In this document: piece by piece, positions 1 to 10,281 of the stretch
Layout: every line of letters starts with the position of its first letter
How positions within the stretch are numbered: the first letter of the stretch is position 1
Source: Pseudopyrenochaeta lycopersici
Lineage: Eukaryota; Ascomycota; Dothideomycetes; Pleosporales; Pseudopyrenochaetaceae
Reading direction: 5' to 3'
Length of the DNA: 64,000 nt
Assembly: GCA_003313425.1 (NCBI GenBank)
Contig: NHZP01000017.1
Location: forward strand, 310,001-374,000
Made by a program: the position numbers and the translations under genes
The notes under the pieces: model-generated
Seen by the model: only the letters and a program-made list of their open reading frames with translations
The model's database searches: none
Told to the model about the DNA's origin: nothing

Positions 1-2
1 TA

Positions 3-764
3 TCTCAAGCCATTGAGAATATTGGGTCTGATGAGGAGTTAGAGCGCATCCACAAATGGTCTGCGTCGTCTATGTATCTTGGAGGGGCTGACACCACTGT
101 GTCATCTCTGATGACATTCTTTCTAGCCATGACAGTATTTCCTGAAATTCAGGAGAAAGCTCAAGAGGAATTGGACAGAGTTGTTGGTGGTCGGCTGCCT
201 GTGAGCGGTGATAAAGGGAAACTGCCATATATCGAAGCAATCGTCAAAGAAACGCATAGATGGCATCCAGTTGCGCCTATGGCTTTACCCCATTCAAGCA
301 CCGAGGAAGATGTCATTCGAGGATTCCGAATTCCAAAAGGCGCACTCCTGCTACCGAACAACTGGTGGTTCACGCATGACCCCGAAGTGTACCCCGACCC
401 CATGGTCTTCCGCCCAGAGCGATTCCTCGACACTCCTACTCACAAAGCTGAGCCCGACCCGCGTACGTGGACTTTTGGATACGGTCGGCGCGTTTGCCCA
501 GGACGCTATGTCGCTGATAATGCACTATTCATCACTATCGCACAGTCGCTGGCAGTCTTCAAAATCGAGAAACCTGTGGACCAGAATGGAACACCAATAG
601 AGCCAGAGTTGAAGTTCGAGCCCGGGGTTGTGAGCCATCCGATACCCTATCGCACAAGCATCGTGCCGAGAAGTGAAGCGCATAAGAAGTTAGTTAAGAT
701 GGCGGAGGTAGAGTATCCGTGGCAGGAAAGCGACGCAGATGCATTGAAAACTGTAAAATGGTAA
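3..764 (+). CDS. Cytochrome P450 monooxygenase, C-terminal part (5' end outside window)
   Basis: Heme-thiolate monooxygenase, microsomal in fungi. The frame is open to the left edge, so about 253 C-terminal residues are visible and roughly half of a 500-residue P450 is missing. Landmarks in order: I-helix oxygen-binding GGADTT, K-helix ExxR as ETHR, the PERF region as FRPERF, and the heme-binding loop FGYGRRVCPGR with the cysteine ligand. The C-terminal style resembles fungal O-methylsterigmatocystin oxidoreductase-like P450s, but the substrate cannot be inferred. No intron is evident in the visible part. The gene ends at TAA and faces the Dabb-GFA gene (convergent). It shows no RIP damage. 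Identity as a P450 is near certain; the subfamily is a guess. Confidence 0.96.
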   Translation, partial: SQAIENIGSDEELERIHKWSASSMYLGGADTTVSSLMTFFLAMTVFPEIQEKAQEELDRVVGGRLPVSGDKGKLPYIEAIVKETHRWHPVAPMALPHSSTEEDVIRGFRIPKGALLLPNNWWFTHDPEVYPDPMVFRPERFLDTPTHKAEPDPRTWTFGYGRRVCPGRYVADNALFITIAQSLAVFKIEKPVDQNGTPIEPELKFEPGVVSHPIPYRTSIVPRSEAHKKLVKMAEVEYPWQESDADALKTVKW

Positions 765-1021
765 AGAATTTTAGGATATTTAGGGTTGTTATGGTAATTT
801 GATGCTGTTCAGCCTAATCCAACGCATGCCTTACATTTCATGATACTCTCCTAACTTTGATAGTCCGGTCGATCATTGTCGCCATCGACTAATTTTCCTA
901 GGTCAGCTTCTAGACATGCGTAGAGATTTGAAGATATGAGTAGGTGTTGATGTGAAGAAGAAGAATGCTACATTAATGCTTTGAGGATAGCAACTTACCA
1001 CCACGAGAAATGTATTTCAGC

Positions 1022-1262
1022 TAGCGTACACGGCAAGCGAGCGGCGCATGCAAGCGAACGGCGCACCCCACCAACTTTGCATTTGTTCTAGTCTGAATTT
1101 GATCGCAATTAAGAGCTAAGATTATAATAATAACTTCAGCTTCAGAAGAACATTGTCGAGCTTAAATAGATGGTGCTATCCTTGATAGAAGTTTACGCAT
1201 TGTCCAAATTTGGTGCGGTGCGCCGTTCGCTTGCATGCGCCGATCGCTTGCCTTGTACGTTA
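1022..1262. mobile_element. Small pogo/Fot1-type MITE, 237 bp between TA dinucleotides
   Basis: Terminal inverted repeats of about 60 bp bound a short non-coding core and are flanked by TA at 1022-1023 and 1261-1262. Each TIR holds two internal subrepeats (GCAAGCGAGCGGCGCA then GCAAGCGAACGGCGCA), the arrangement known from Aspergillus Tan1/Vader-type TIRs. The TIRs and part of the core resemble the longer element at 3366-4496, so this looks like an internal-deletion derivative. It lies 26 bp from the stop codon of the neighbouring gene and is not RIPed. Confidence 0.85.
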
Positions 1263-1288
1263 GTGATGCAATTTAAAATATTCCAGCC

Positions 1289-2276
1289 TCATGAAACAGC
1301 GTTGATCTGTGTTTCTATTTCTTTTACCCATGATAGTCTCTCATTGCCAAATATTTCAGACGTTGCAGGCATGGCCTCGCCACCGTCCAGCAGCAACGTG
1401 CGTACTATCACCTTATCAGGCATGACGTCTTGATGATGATAGACATGACTCGTGCAAGTTTTGCAAAAGAAGCAATGCACAAATTTTCCTGCACAACATA
1501 TCAGCCAATGATTCTGCACTAAGATATTTTTAGATTGGCAACAAGTTTCGCGTAACTTGGTCGGTGTCCTTGCAGAAGTGGATGCAACACTGAGGATTAC
1601 AGGCTTACGTACCACTTGCACCCTGATATTTGTACTCTCCAACATTTTCCTCCCCAGCAATTATTTTCAATTCCTCCTTTTGGATAATCTGATTGCATGA
1701 GTACGGTCCGCCGCCAAGTTTCTGGCATGTTGAGCAGTGACAAAGGACATGTTCCGCTTTCTCTAGCTTGGCTGCCCATTTTACATTCTCGCAATGGCAT
1801 GCTCCCATCCGGACCCCTTGTTCCTTTGAAAATGGATGCTCCGCTTTCGCACCAAAAAACATGCGATCTACTATATCGATGACAACGCTGTCTTCGATAA
1901 GTGGCTTTGCTGCTTTTGAAAACGCTAGATGAACTGGTTCAGTGGTGAGGTAATAATCCAGGTCTTCCTGGTTCGCAAACTTTAAGACAAATCCGTGCGT
2001 CATATCTTTTGCAAATTGTTCCCACGATCGGTTCTTTCCGGCTTTGAGAGACTGAATCAGTGGTTGGCCGGTCACGGGGTGGAGAGACGTGTGCTGGAGA
2101 GATATGAACGAATTGAAATGGCTTTCCAAGTCAGTCCACGGTATTTCTTTCCGGTATTTAAAGAGAACAATATGGGTAATGGGCTCGGTTTTTGACATTT
2201 TGGATAATAAAACTGATGATGGGGTGGTCAGAGCTGTGCTGGTGGGTGGAGAGGGGGAATTCGAGAACAGCGGCAA
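1289..2276 (-). CDS. Dabb-domain / GFA (CENP-V-type) zinc-domain fusion protein, two exons
   Basis: Join complement(1289..1488, 1613..2276), 287 aa. Exon 1 gives a Dabb domain (about residues 33-140, starting EPITHIVLFKYR) and the first half of a GFA domain with zinc ligands CHC (160-162) and CHCSTC (179-184). Exon 2 gives the rest with CKTC and the family segment SHVYHHQ. A 124 nt intron (donor GTACGT at 1612, acceptor CAG ending 1489) restores the frame exactly across GAS-GKFVHCFFCKTC. An alternative start is Met27 (2198), directly before the Dabb domain; the first 26 Ser/Thr/Pro-rich residues may be untranslated. GFA domains bind zinc and in some members act on S-hydroxymethylglutathione, but many fungal members are uncharacterised. 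No RIP damage. Confidence 0.88.
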
Positions 2277-3365
2277 CGTTTGAGGTCATGCAGGAAGCAA
2301 ACGATGGAAAGAATAGACAAGATACCAGGTCGATTGAGTATAGGTAGAGGCCATTATATTATTGTTCAATTATTATATAGAATTTGCAGATGCCAATCAG
2401 ACTGTTGTGTTGAGACGAAAGTTTTGAAGTGGAAGGCACCCCCGGAAAAGTGCGCCATTTCTGAATTTAGCAATGTTCCCCGAATTCTCCGGTGAGGAAG
2501 CCGAACCACCAATGGCATATACGACAACTGCGGATTTAGAAGCCTTTCCACGATGTTCTTATCTCCTGTGTTTATGATGCTGAGCATCTTCTTTGTTAGC
2601 GTTCATCGCCGCAAATAGCGCTCGAAGTATTACTTGATGAGACTCAAACGAACCAGGAAACGCGCATTGTCTTAATAACAATATATAATCCATAAGTATA
2701 TCATTCATGTCTTTCAATAGGATGTAATGGTATTTTTGCCTTGATTAGGAACAGTTCAACAGCTGCATTCGGCTTAATTGTGGCATCGCAAACCCGTCTC
2801 ATGTCTTTCTCTTCCTGTTTTAAAATACTGAAACGTATGTGCGGTCTCCACGCCATTGTTCATCAGGTAAGATACGTTCGGGCCGTTCAAAAAGAACTCC
2901 CAACCTCTCCAATATAATCCTAAGCTCTTTGTAATTTTGCCCGTCGCGTCATGCAAGACTGTTAAAGTTTCTTATTTTTCCATTGTGGATAGATCGAAGT
3001 TCAAACTCTCGAACTGACAGCGCGGTTCCAACCGCTCCTGGTGCAAATCAATATTTTAATCTACAATTGTTGAATTTTCATAAGGCATATATGCCACAGA
3101 ATATGATACAGGAGGCCATGGATTAGGCATTATTGAAAGAGAAGCTGTTATTTGTTTGTGTACGGGCTACCAGAGAAGCGTTCTAGAGTCGGTTGCAGTG
3201 AAACGAGGGATGTTATTAGACTAAAATAACAATAGCTTTATCCATTATAGGAGCGTACAGTATAGTTAAAGATATCGTCAATATACATATGATTAGAGTA
3301 AATTAAGTGAATAAAATACACTACCTTACAACTCATAAGGTAAAGTAATCTACTTTTACTTTTAA
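2277..3365. other. Intergenic stretch, right edge of gene island 1
   Basis: Mixed composition without a convincing gene. A 60-codon minus-strand frame at 2774-2956 has fairly balanced composition but no recognisable domain and no start or splice context; it could be part of a decayed gene. AT content rises towards 3300, where the RIPed block begins. Confidence 0.5.
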
Positions 3366-4496
3366 TAACGTACATAGCAAGCGAGCGGGCCATGTAAGCG
3401 AGCGGGCCACCCTACTAACTTTGCGCAACTCTGTAAGCGTCCTACTCAACTATAAAATTAATTACTATATAGATTTCTAGATGCTAGCTTCAGCAGTACC
3501 TATAGTATCTTTTTTACATGTACGCGAGTTATGTCTAGTCTCTCTGCATCTTTTACAGCGTACTAGAGTCTTACAGCTAGGCCCTAGTTACCCTCTACTT
3601 TAGCGCTATTCACGCTCTATTTACTGCTTAACCTCTTACTAAGTAAGTAAATCTTCTCTAGATCCCTTTACTAAGACTCCTCCTTTCTAAATCTACCTTC
3701 TTTTACACTTCTTCTACTAAGTTACTACTTTATTAGCTTACTTAAGGCTAGTAATCCTATACTCTATTATAGCTAGCTATATTAATACCTTAAATTAACG
3801 TTACTTACTTACAGCTACCTAGCTAGATAGCCTTTAGCTGCCTCCTCCTCTCTAACCTAGTTATAACTAGCTAAGTTATAATCTTACTTATCTTAAAGCT
3901 AGCTTTATTAAAATTATATATATCTTTATCTATAATACTATACTTTACTTTTATCTCTTCTACTAGCTTAGACTAGTAGCTTATTAGCTAAGAGTCTTTA
4001 TATAGAGCTCTTTACCTATTATACGCTTAAGTAAAATATATTATAAGACTATCTATACGCTTAATAAAGTTATATAGCTACTTCTACCTAACTCTACTTC
4101 TACTACGCGCTGCTAGTAGCTTATTAGCTATATTATTTATAGCTATATATCAAAGTAGAAATCTACGCTAATCTAGACTAAGTATATAATTAACTATTAC
4201 CTCCTCTTTTAGCTAGGTAAGCTTCTTTAAGTTAAGCTAGTAATTATATTAGGTAAGTATACTAGCGTAGTAGCGCTAAAGTGTAGTTTAAAGGACTCTA
4301 AACGTCTATATAGTAACCTACTTAGTCTTAATTTAATCTAGATTAAGAGCTAAAATTATAAGATTAATATTAGCTTTATAAAGAGCTAGTTAAAGTTAAA
4401 TTAGTAGAGTTATAATTAATAGAAGTTAATGTGTTGCGTAAAGTTAGTAGGGTAGCCCGCTCGCTTACATAGCCCGCTTACTTACTATGTACGTTA
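3366..4496. mobile_element. RIPed pogo/Fot1-type TIR element, 1.13 kb
   Basis: About 64 bp inverted repeats (3368-3430 and 4432-4494) begin ACGTACATAG and contain two AAGCGAGCGGGCCA-like subrepeats. TA flanks both ends (3366-3367, 4495-4496). The interior is strongly RIPed, with no readable transposase; length suggests a non-autonomous or internally deleted copy. Both TIR sequence and part of the right interior match the MITE at 1022-1262. The TIRs are less mutated than the core. Confidence 0.8.
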
Positions 4497-4592
4497 CCTA
4501 AATGCAGATTTTAAGTATTTAGTACTTAAAAATATTTAGTACTTAAAGTATGTAAAATTATATTCTTATAACTATAAACACATGTCTATATT

Positions 4593-4936
4593 TATAATAA
4601 AGTATTGTGAATCTGAATATTAGTATTATAGTATTATTACGCTAGGCCTTTTTAAGGGCTAGCGCGCAACGCGAAGGACCTGCTTAAAACTTATACTAAC
4701 TATATAGAGTAGGGATAATAAGTAATATTCTCTCCTATAGCTAAGTTATAGTAATATAGAACTATCTCTTTACTATTATCTATAGTATAAAGTAAGTACT
4801 ATTACCTAAAACTATATATTATATAATAATACTTCTCTATATAATACTCTAGGAATAGTTCCTTCTACGTAAGCTAGTAAATAGGCCGCCTCTACTAGTA
4901 AGACGCCTAACTATTAGGATCCTCTTATAAACTAGT
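4593..4936 (+). mobile_element. Fragment of the 42-57 kb gypsy family: LTR plus start of leader
   Basis: 4593-4823 aligns as the reverse complement of the 231-232 bp LTRs at 42118 and 56589 with only RIP-type differences. 4824-4936 continues as the leader that follows the 5' LTR there (compare the reverse complement of about 56480-56588). The copy is sense on the plus strand, opposite to the 42-57 kb copy, and is cut at 4937 by another sequence starting TGTTAGTCC. Confidence 0.75.
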
Positions 4937-5493
4937 TGTTAGTCCTATAGGTTGGCCCGGGCCGACTTGGCCCATAGTGGCCCATGCTAGGGTAGAATTA
5001 GCCAGAGTACATAAGGGGGTAGAACACTATCGCTGCTCGGCAGCGATTCGTCTATCGCACAACGTAATACACTCTTTACTACCTAACTAACCTTCCTATA
5101 CTAGTAAACCTAATATAGTCCCTAATATTTAAATTACTCTCTAACGCTACGTAGCGAAGGGATAACTTAGGATAGTATCTACTAGATAGATATATTCTAC
5201 TTCTACTAAATCCTGTAAGCTATAAATAAGCATAGAAATATAAGATAAAAAGGCGCTAAGCCTAATACTATTACTAATAAGTTAAAGCTTATAAACATAA
5301 TCTATAATACTTATCTAAGTTACTAGTTTAGTAGATAAAGAGTATAATACTTAAGAATAAGCCCTATTACCTTAGAATAGTAATAGATAAGCTATAATAA
5401 GTTAAAGCGACCTAGAAGATAATACTATAAGGTAAGAGTTATAAGAATTAGAGGTATAGTACTATCGCGTAAAGTAAATATAAAAACTAGTAT
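4937..5493 (+). mobile_element. Putative LTR start and unassigned RIPed sequence
   Basis: An abrupt change to poorly RIPed, GC-rich sequence begins TGTTAGTCCTATAGGTTGGC and runs to about 5070, then grades into fully RIPed sequence up to the gypsy LTR at 5494. The TG start and sharp junction suggest an LTR-element end, but no second LTR or coding similarity was found. Confidence 0.35.
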
Positions 5494-5869
5494 TGTGGAG
5501 TTAACAAGGTGGTTCGGCACAATCCCGCAGTTCTGGTGTTGTGAATGAGAGGTAAAGTTGGAATCAAACGTGCGTGAATAACAGGAGCAGCCCTGCCTGT
5601 GCAGTCTGCCAGAAACGAAGGTAAGTATAGAGCCTGATTAAAAGTAATAAACAAAATAGTCTGAAATCTCATTGAATTAACGTAGCTAATGCACTAGCTA
5701 CTTTGCAAAATCTCAGTTTTAAAGTGAATTATCGTGGTGTGTAGTGCATAGTGCATCACGTTTAGTGCATAACGTTGAGATCTCTCGCATCTCTAAGTCT
5801 TATTATTAAATTTCGCTAATAAAGGAAACCTATCATTACCTAATTACCTAGGTACCCTATATAACAGCA
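5494..5869 (-). repeat. 3' LTR of the large gypsy element, with polypurine tract
   Basis: 376 bp, plus-strand start TGTGGAGTTAAC and end ACAGCA. Immediately inside (5871-5888) the minus strand reads AAAGTAGGGGAGG, a polypurine tract placed correctly for a minus-strand element. The outer part (5494-5760) keeps CA and TG dinucleotides, the inner part is RIPed. Other copies: 25991-26366 and inverted 33092-33446. Confidence 0.8.
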
Positions 5870-6220
5870 TAAACCTCCCCTACTTTAAGCTTAGTCCTAT
5901 TAAGCTTATAAATCTTACTTATTATTCCTTCTCCTTATAAGTAGAACTGCTAGTAGGAGGAGAAGAGAACTAAGATAAGATATAAAAGAAAAAAGAAAGA
6001 AATTATTACCCTACGAATAAAGAGAAGGCAGTATAAGCTGTATTTCTGTAGGAGGAGTAGTCCTTATAATTATACAGGTTCCTTTATAAACTCTTATACT
6101 TTATTATTAAATCTCTTAAAGATAGTAGGAAATATAAAAGAAAACGCGCCTTAACCTTACTATTAAAGACGCTAGTAAGTATACTATTATCCTAGTATTC
6201 TTTAAATAACCTAGAAGTAC

Positions 6221-6271
6221 TTAGCTAATTAGAGTCTATTAAGCCTTACCTAGTAATTACTAATTAGCTAG
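6221..6271 (-). repeat. Inter-ORF hairpin repeat, copy 1
   Basis: Inverted repeat TTAGCTAATTAG (6221-6232) / CTAATTAGCTAG (6260-6271) around a 27 nt loop. It lies just beyond the end of ORF3 on the 3' LTR side. Related copies: 10222-10281, 22992-23051, 28503-28562, 32513-32563. Confidence 0.7.
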
Positions 6272-9200
6272 GCTCTTAATAGTATAGCTAAATTATCCTT
6301 ACTTCTTCTTCTTAATCTCCTTAATCCTCTTACTATAATAAGGAGTCTGCGATAGTATATATAGATTTAACGCGCTTATATTAAGTTACGCTTACCTAGA
6401 ATAAGAAGGCGCGAAAGGAGGTCTTATAAGTAACTAACTAAGTAAATATTAACTTAGCGCTTACTACTATAATAATAACTTTTATAAACTAGTATAAGTT
6501 AAAGTTTATAGAGACTTAGTTACACTTTAGATTAATAGACGCCTTAGTTTCTCCTTCCTATCTAGCATCTTAGTAGCCTTACTATTAAGATTATTAGAAA
6601 GCTCCTTAAAAACCTTATCTAGGGTAGTATGTTATTTAACCTACTTATTATACTTCTACTACTTAGCTTCCTAAGCTAGATTTATACTTTTATTTAAGAA
6701 GAATAACCTATTAGGTACGCTAAAGTCTTTATCTTCTCTAAAAGTAAGCTTCTTATAATACTAGTAGATAACCTAATACTTTTTAATTATTTTTACTATA
6801 GCTTTTCTAGTATCCTTAATAAATTAATAGATTAAACTAGGATTAGGCTAATCTATAAATAAGTTAGTTAGTTCCTCTAAGACTAGTAGAGAGTTCTATC
6901 TTAGCTAATAGTTTACAGCCTTAGTAATATTTAATAAGTATACTAGTATAATATCTCTAGGAAAGGCCTACTTAATACTACTATAGTAATTTAAGTGTCT
7001 AGAAGGTAACTTTAGCGTAGTAGTTAAGCTTTAAAAGGTAGTAGTAAGCTCTTAATAGGAGCCTATCTTAGGAATCTCTATTATAGTTATATTCTCTTCT
7101 ACTTTAATAAACTAAGGTAAGATAGTTTATTATTACTTAGTTATAGGCCTAGTAGATCTATAAAGTAGCCTAGGATTAGAGATATAGATATAACTAGCCT
7201 TATAAGGCTAACTAAACTATTTAATGTTAGGGAATTTCGCACTATAATTCTCTAGCTAGTCCCTCTTATTATCCTATCTCTTAATATAACTAGTAGAGTT
7301 CTTAAGTCCTAAGTTTTCTTACTAGTTCTAGTACTAATAGATAATATTATAAAAGCTATATAGTATCTACGTATAGTTATCTTTATCTTTATTATTAAAA
7401 GAGACGCTTCCTTAAATAATATCTATACCTCTACCTAAGTATATAGCCTTAGAGATATTTAAGTTAATATAATAGAAGTAAGTCCTATCCCTAGGCTTAG
7501 TATATTTTATATAGTAAAGGTAAGAAATTAGGTTAGGCTCTTTTTATAAGACTACGTATAGTAGCTAGTATTTAACGTTACTTTATATAAGCTGCTATAT
7601 TAATAAATAATATATTACCTAATACTAGCTAAGGTTACTCTTACTATTAATTAACTATATATAGTAGAGGTATATATTAAAACTCTAATTAAGGATTAAG
7701 ACTAGCTTAAGATCCTTAAAAATCTAGCTAAAAGTATTATAAGTAATACTACTATACTCCTTAAATACTTTAATATATACTCCCTAATTAAGAGCCTTAG
7801 TAACTTTATTTTAGTTAATTTAAACTTAAACTTTTACTAAGTAATAATAATAGCTCTTTAAGTCTTAATACGTATAGTCTCCTTAAAATAGGGCTAAGAA
7901 TAGAACTTAAGTTACTAAGTTTAATTAAAGCTAACTTTATTAATCCTAATAATAGTATAGTATCTTAAGTAGCTAAACTATATTTAAGATACTAAGGCTT
8001 TAAGTAAGTAGGCTTATCTTACTAGCTACGTAATAGTAATATTACTAGTACACCCTGTAATAGTTAAATACCTAACTACTCTACCTATTCTTAAGAGTAC
8101 TAAAATTTATATACTCTTAATACTAGGTATTAATTAGCTAAACGCGCTTACTATTATTTAACTTCCTAAATATAAGTAACGTAGTTATTTTAACTAAAGT
8201 AGACTATTTATTTATATAGGTGTATTTCTTATATAATTTTACTATAATACTAGTTTTAAGTAAGATATCTTCTTTAATTAAGTCTTAAATATTAATACTA
8301 TTATTAAGTATTACTAGTAGTATTTCTAACTTTTTACGTAACTACCTTACTAACTCTAAGTCTCTTACGCAAATCTTATTTAGAGTAAGAGGCTATATAG
8401 AGGGAAATCTCTAATACTACCTAAGATAGAATTTCTCTTAAAGGGCCTCTACTACCTTAACTTATTATTAAGTACGCTTATTCTCTTTTAAATATTATTC
8501 TTTTAGCTAGATTTTTTAAATACTTTTAGCTATAATAGATAGCCTATCTATTTAAGGCTTACCTAGCTTCTTTAGCTTATTCTAGATATTACCTCTAAAT
8601 TCTTTACTTATACGTTAGTAACTAAGACTAGAAGGCTTAATAACTTATATACGCCCTCTAATATTTAATAAAGTAGTAGGGCTTTAGCTTTTAGCGCGTT
8701 TAGAGGTAGTTATTACTAAAGCTATTATCTAGACGCTAGCCTTAGCTACAGAATTATTCTTACTATTACTAGTAGTAAGAAGAAGTAACTTAGTCTACTT
8801 ATAATACTTAAAATATTTCTCTTATAGCTACTTAGGTAAAATAGTTATATTTAGAGGAAGCTTTATCTTTATATATAATTACTTTCTATACTATTTAATT
8901 ACTTTTATCTAGAATACCTAGTCTAGGTACTCTTATCTAGAGCGTATATCTATATTATTAGCTATAATCCTAAAAGTAAGTATCTTATACTTATTAATAA
9001 TACTTTATAACTTAGTATTACTATTCTTATAATACTTCTTTATCTAAGTAAGTATATTAGTTATCTACTAATATACTTCTTCCTAGTTAGTAATATTAAT
9101 AAATTTATCTTATCTCCTCTTTATAAATTATTTTTAATAGTAAAGAGCTATATAAAAGAAGGAAGTAAGATTATTTAGTAAAGTCTTACGTAATAACTAT

Positions 9201-10221
9201 TAGACTACTATTATACTTAAGTATAAGTATACTACTTAAATAGAATATAGAATAAGGACCTACTTTAGTATATACTAATAGTATTTATCTAGATAAGTAA
9301 ACGCGCTCTTTATCTCTTTTTTCTTCTTCTTCTTATAAGTATCTATATTCTTAAGTATAAGATATTACTACTTAAAAGTAGTAATACCTCTATACTATAA
9401 TATTAGGCTTAGTCTTTTTTTTTAGAAATTCTCTAGTTATAATAATAAGGGTTAAAGTCTTATTAAAGTAAGTTACTAAGGCTACTATCTAATTATCTAC
9501 TATACTCTTCTATTTAATAGGCGAGACTTATAGTAAGTTTTAAACCTAAGTATCTACTATAATCTCTACGTACTAAGAGACTTTAATATTACTATAACGC
9601 TTAAGCTTAGTTCTATAGTCTTTAATAGCCTCTTTACTAGTAAATTATATAATCTCTATTAGCGCAGGCTTAATTATAGTTATAGTTAGTTAAGGATTTA
9701 GGTTTAATAGTAGGAGTAGACGCTTCCTAAGCTGTTTAGGTGTCTAAGGTAGCTATAATATTACTTAAAGTTTATACTCAACTAGTACTTATATATTTAC
9801 TTTAGAAAGTTTTAATAGATAGTAATAAGAAGTAAGAAAGAGAAACTTAGGCCTTATAGGATTAACTATAAGCTTAAGATTTAAAGGGAGTTTAAGTAGT
9901 AAAAGGTATCTTTCTCTCTTTAACTTTACTTAAAAGCCTTACTAAGGCTTATTAACGTAGTAAAAAGTAAAGTTACTATTATTTTAACTTCTTCTTATTA
10001 CCTAATTAGCTAGTATAGTAAGTTCTCTTAAGAGTTAGCTACTTAGGAATATTTCCTAAGTAAGTCTTATCTTACTACTAAACGCAGCTATAAACTTACC
10101 TTTATACTTAAAAATATTAATTATCTTATCTTCTACCTCCTTTAATTAATTCTATATTTTTAAATTATTACTCTATAATCTTATAGTTACGTTACTACTA
10201 TTAGCGTAGATATTAAGTTAT
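6272..10221 (-). pseudogene. ORF3 of the large gypsy element: unidentified coding relic in the env position
   Basis: About 3.95 kb between pol and the 3' LTR, matched along its length by the inverted copy at 28563-32512. On the sense strand long stretches read through with only TAG/TAA stops that RIP makes from CAG, CAA or TGG; several frames must be combined, so frameshifts exist. The frame ends at the hairpin repeat. No RT, integrase, protease, helicase or envelope motif could be recognised; a Lys/Leu/Tyr-rich composition is partly a RIP effect. Lying in sense between pol and LTR, it occupies the place of an env gene, but nothing shows it is one. It could also be a separate transposon fused to the LTR end. 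Confidence 0.45.
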
Positions 10222-10281
10222 CTAGCTAATTAGGTTTTAGTAGGTCTTACTAAGCTTACTTAGTAATTACTAATTAGCTAG
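10222..10281 (-). repeat. Inter-ORF hairpin repeat, copy 2
   Basis: Perfect 12 bp inverted repeat CTAGCTAATTAG (10222-10233) / CTAATTAGCTAG (10270-10281). It sits at the junction between the end of pol and ORF3. The block CTAGCTAATTAGTAATTA has stop codons in all three frames. Confidence 0.72.

Noticed and set aside
5487..5672. 61-codon minus-strand ORF
   Set aside because: Lies wholly in the unmutated outer part of an LTR; open only because RIP has not hit it.
6272..10221. ORF3 as a Starship captain (DUF3435 tyrosine recombinase)
   Set aside because: Some stretches seemed compatible in composition, but no R...HxxR...Y arrangement could be read, and its position between pol and LTR in sense fits a retroelement ORF better.
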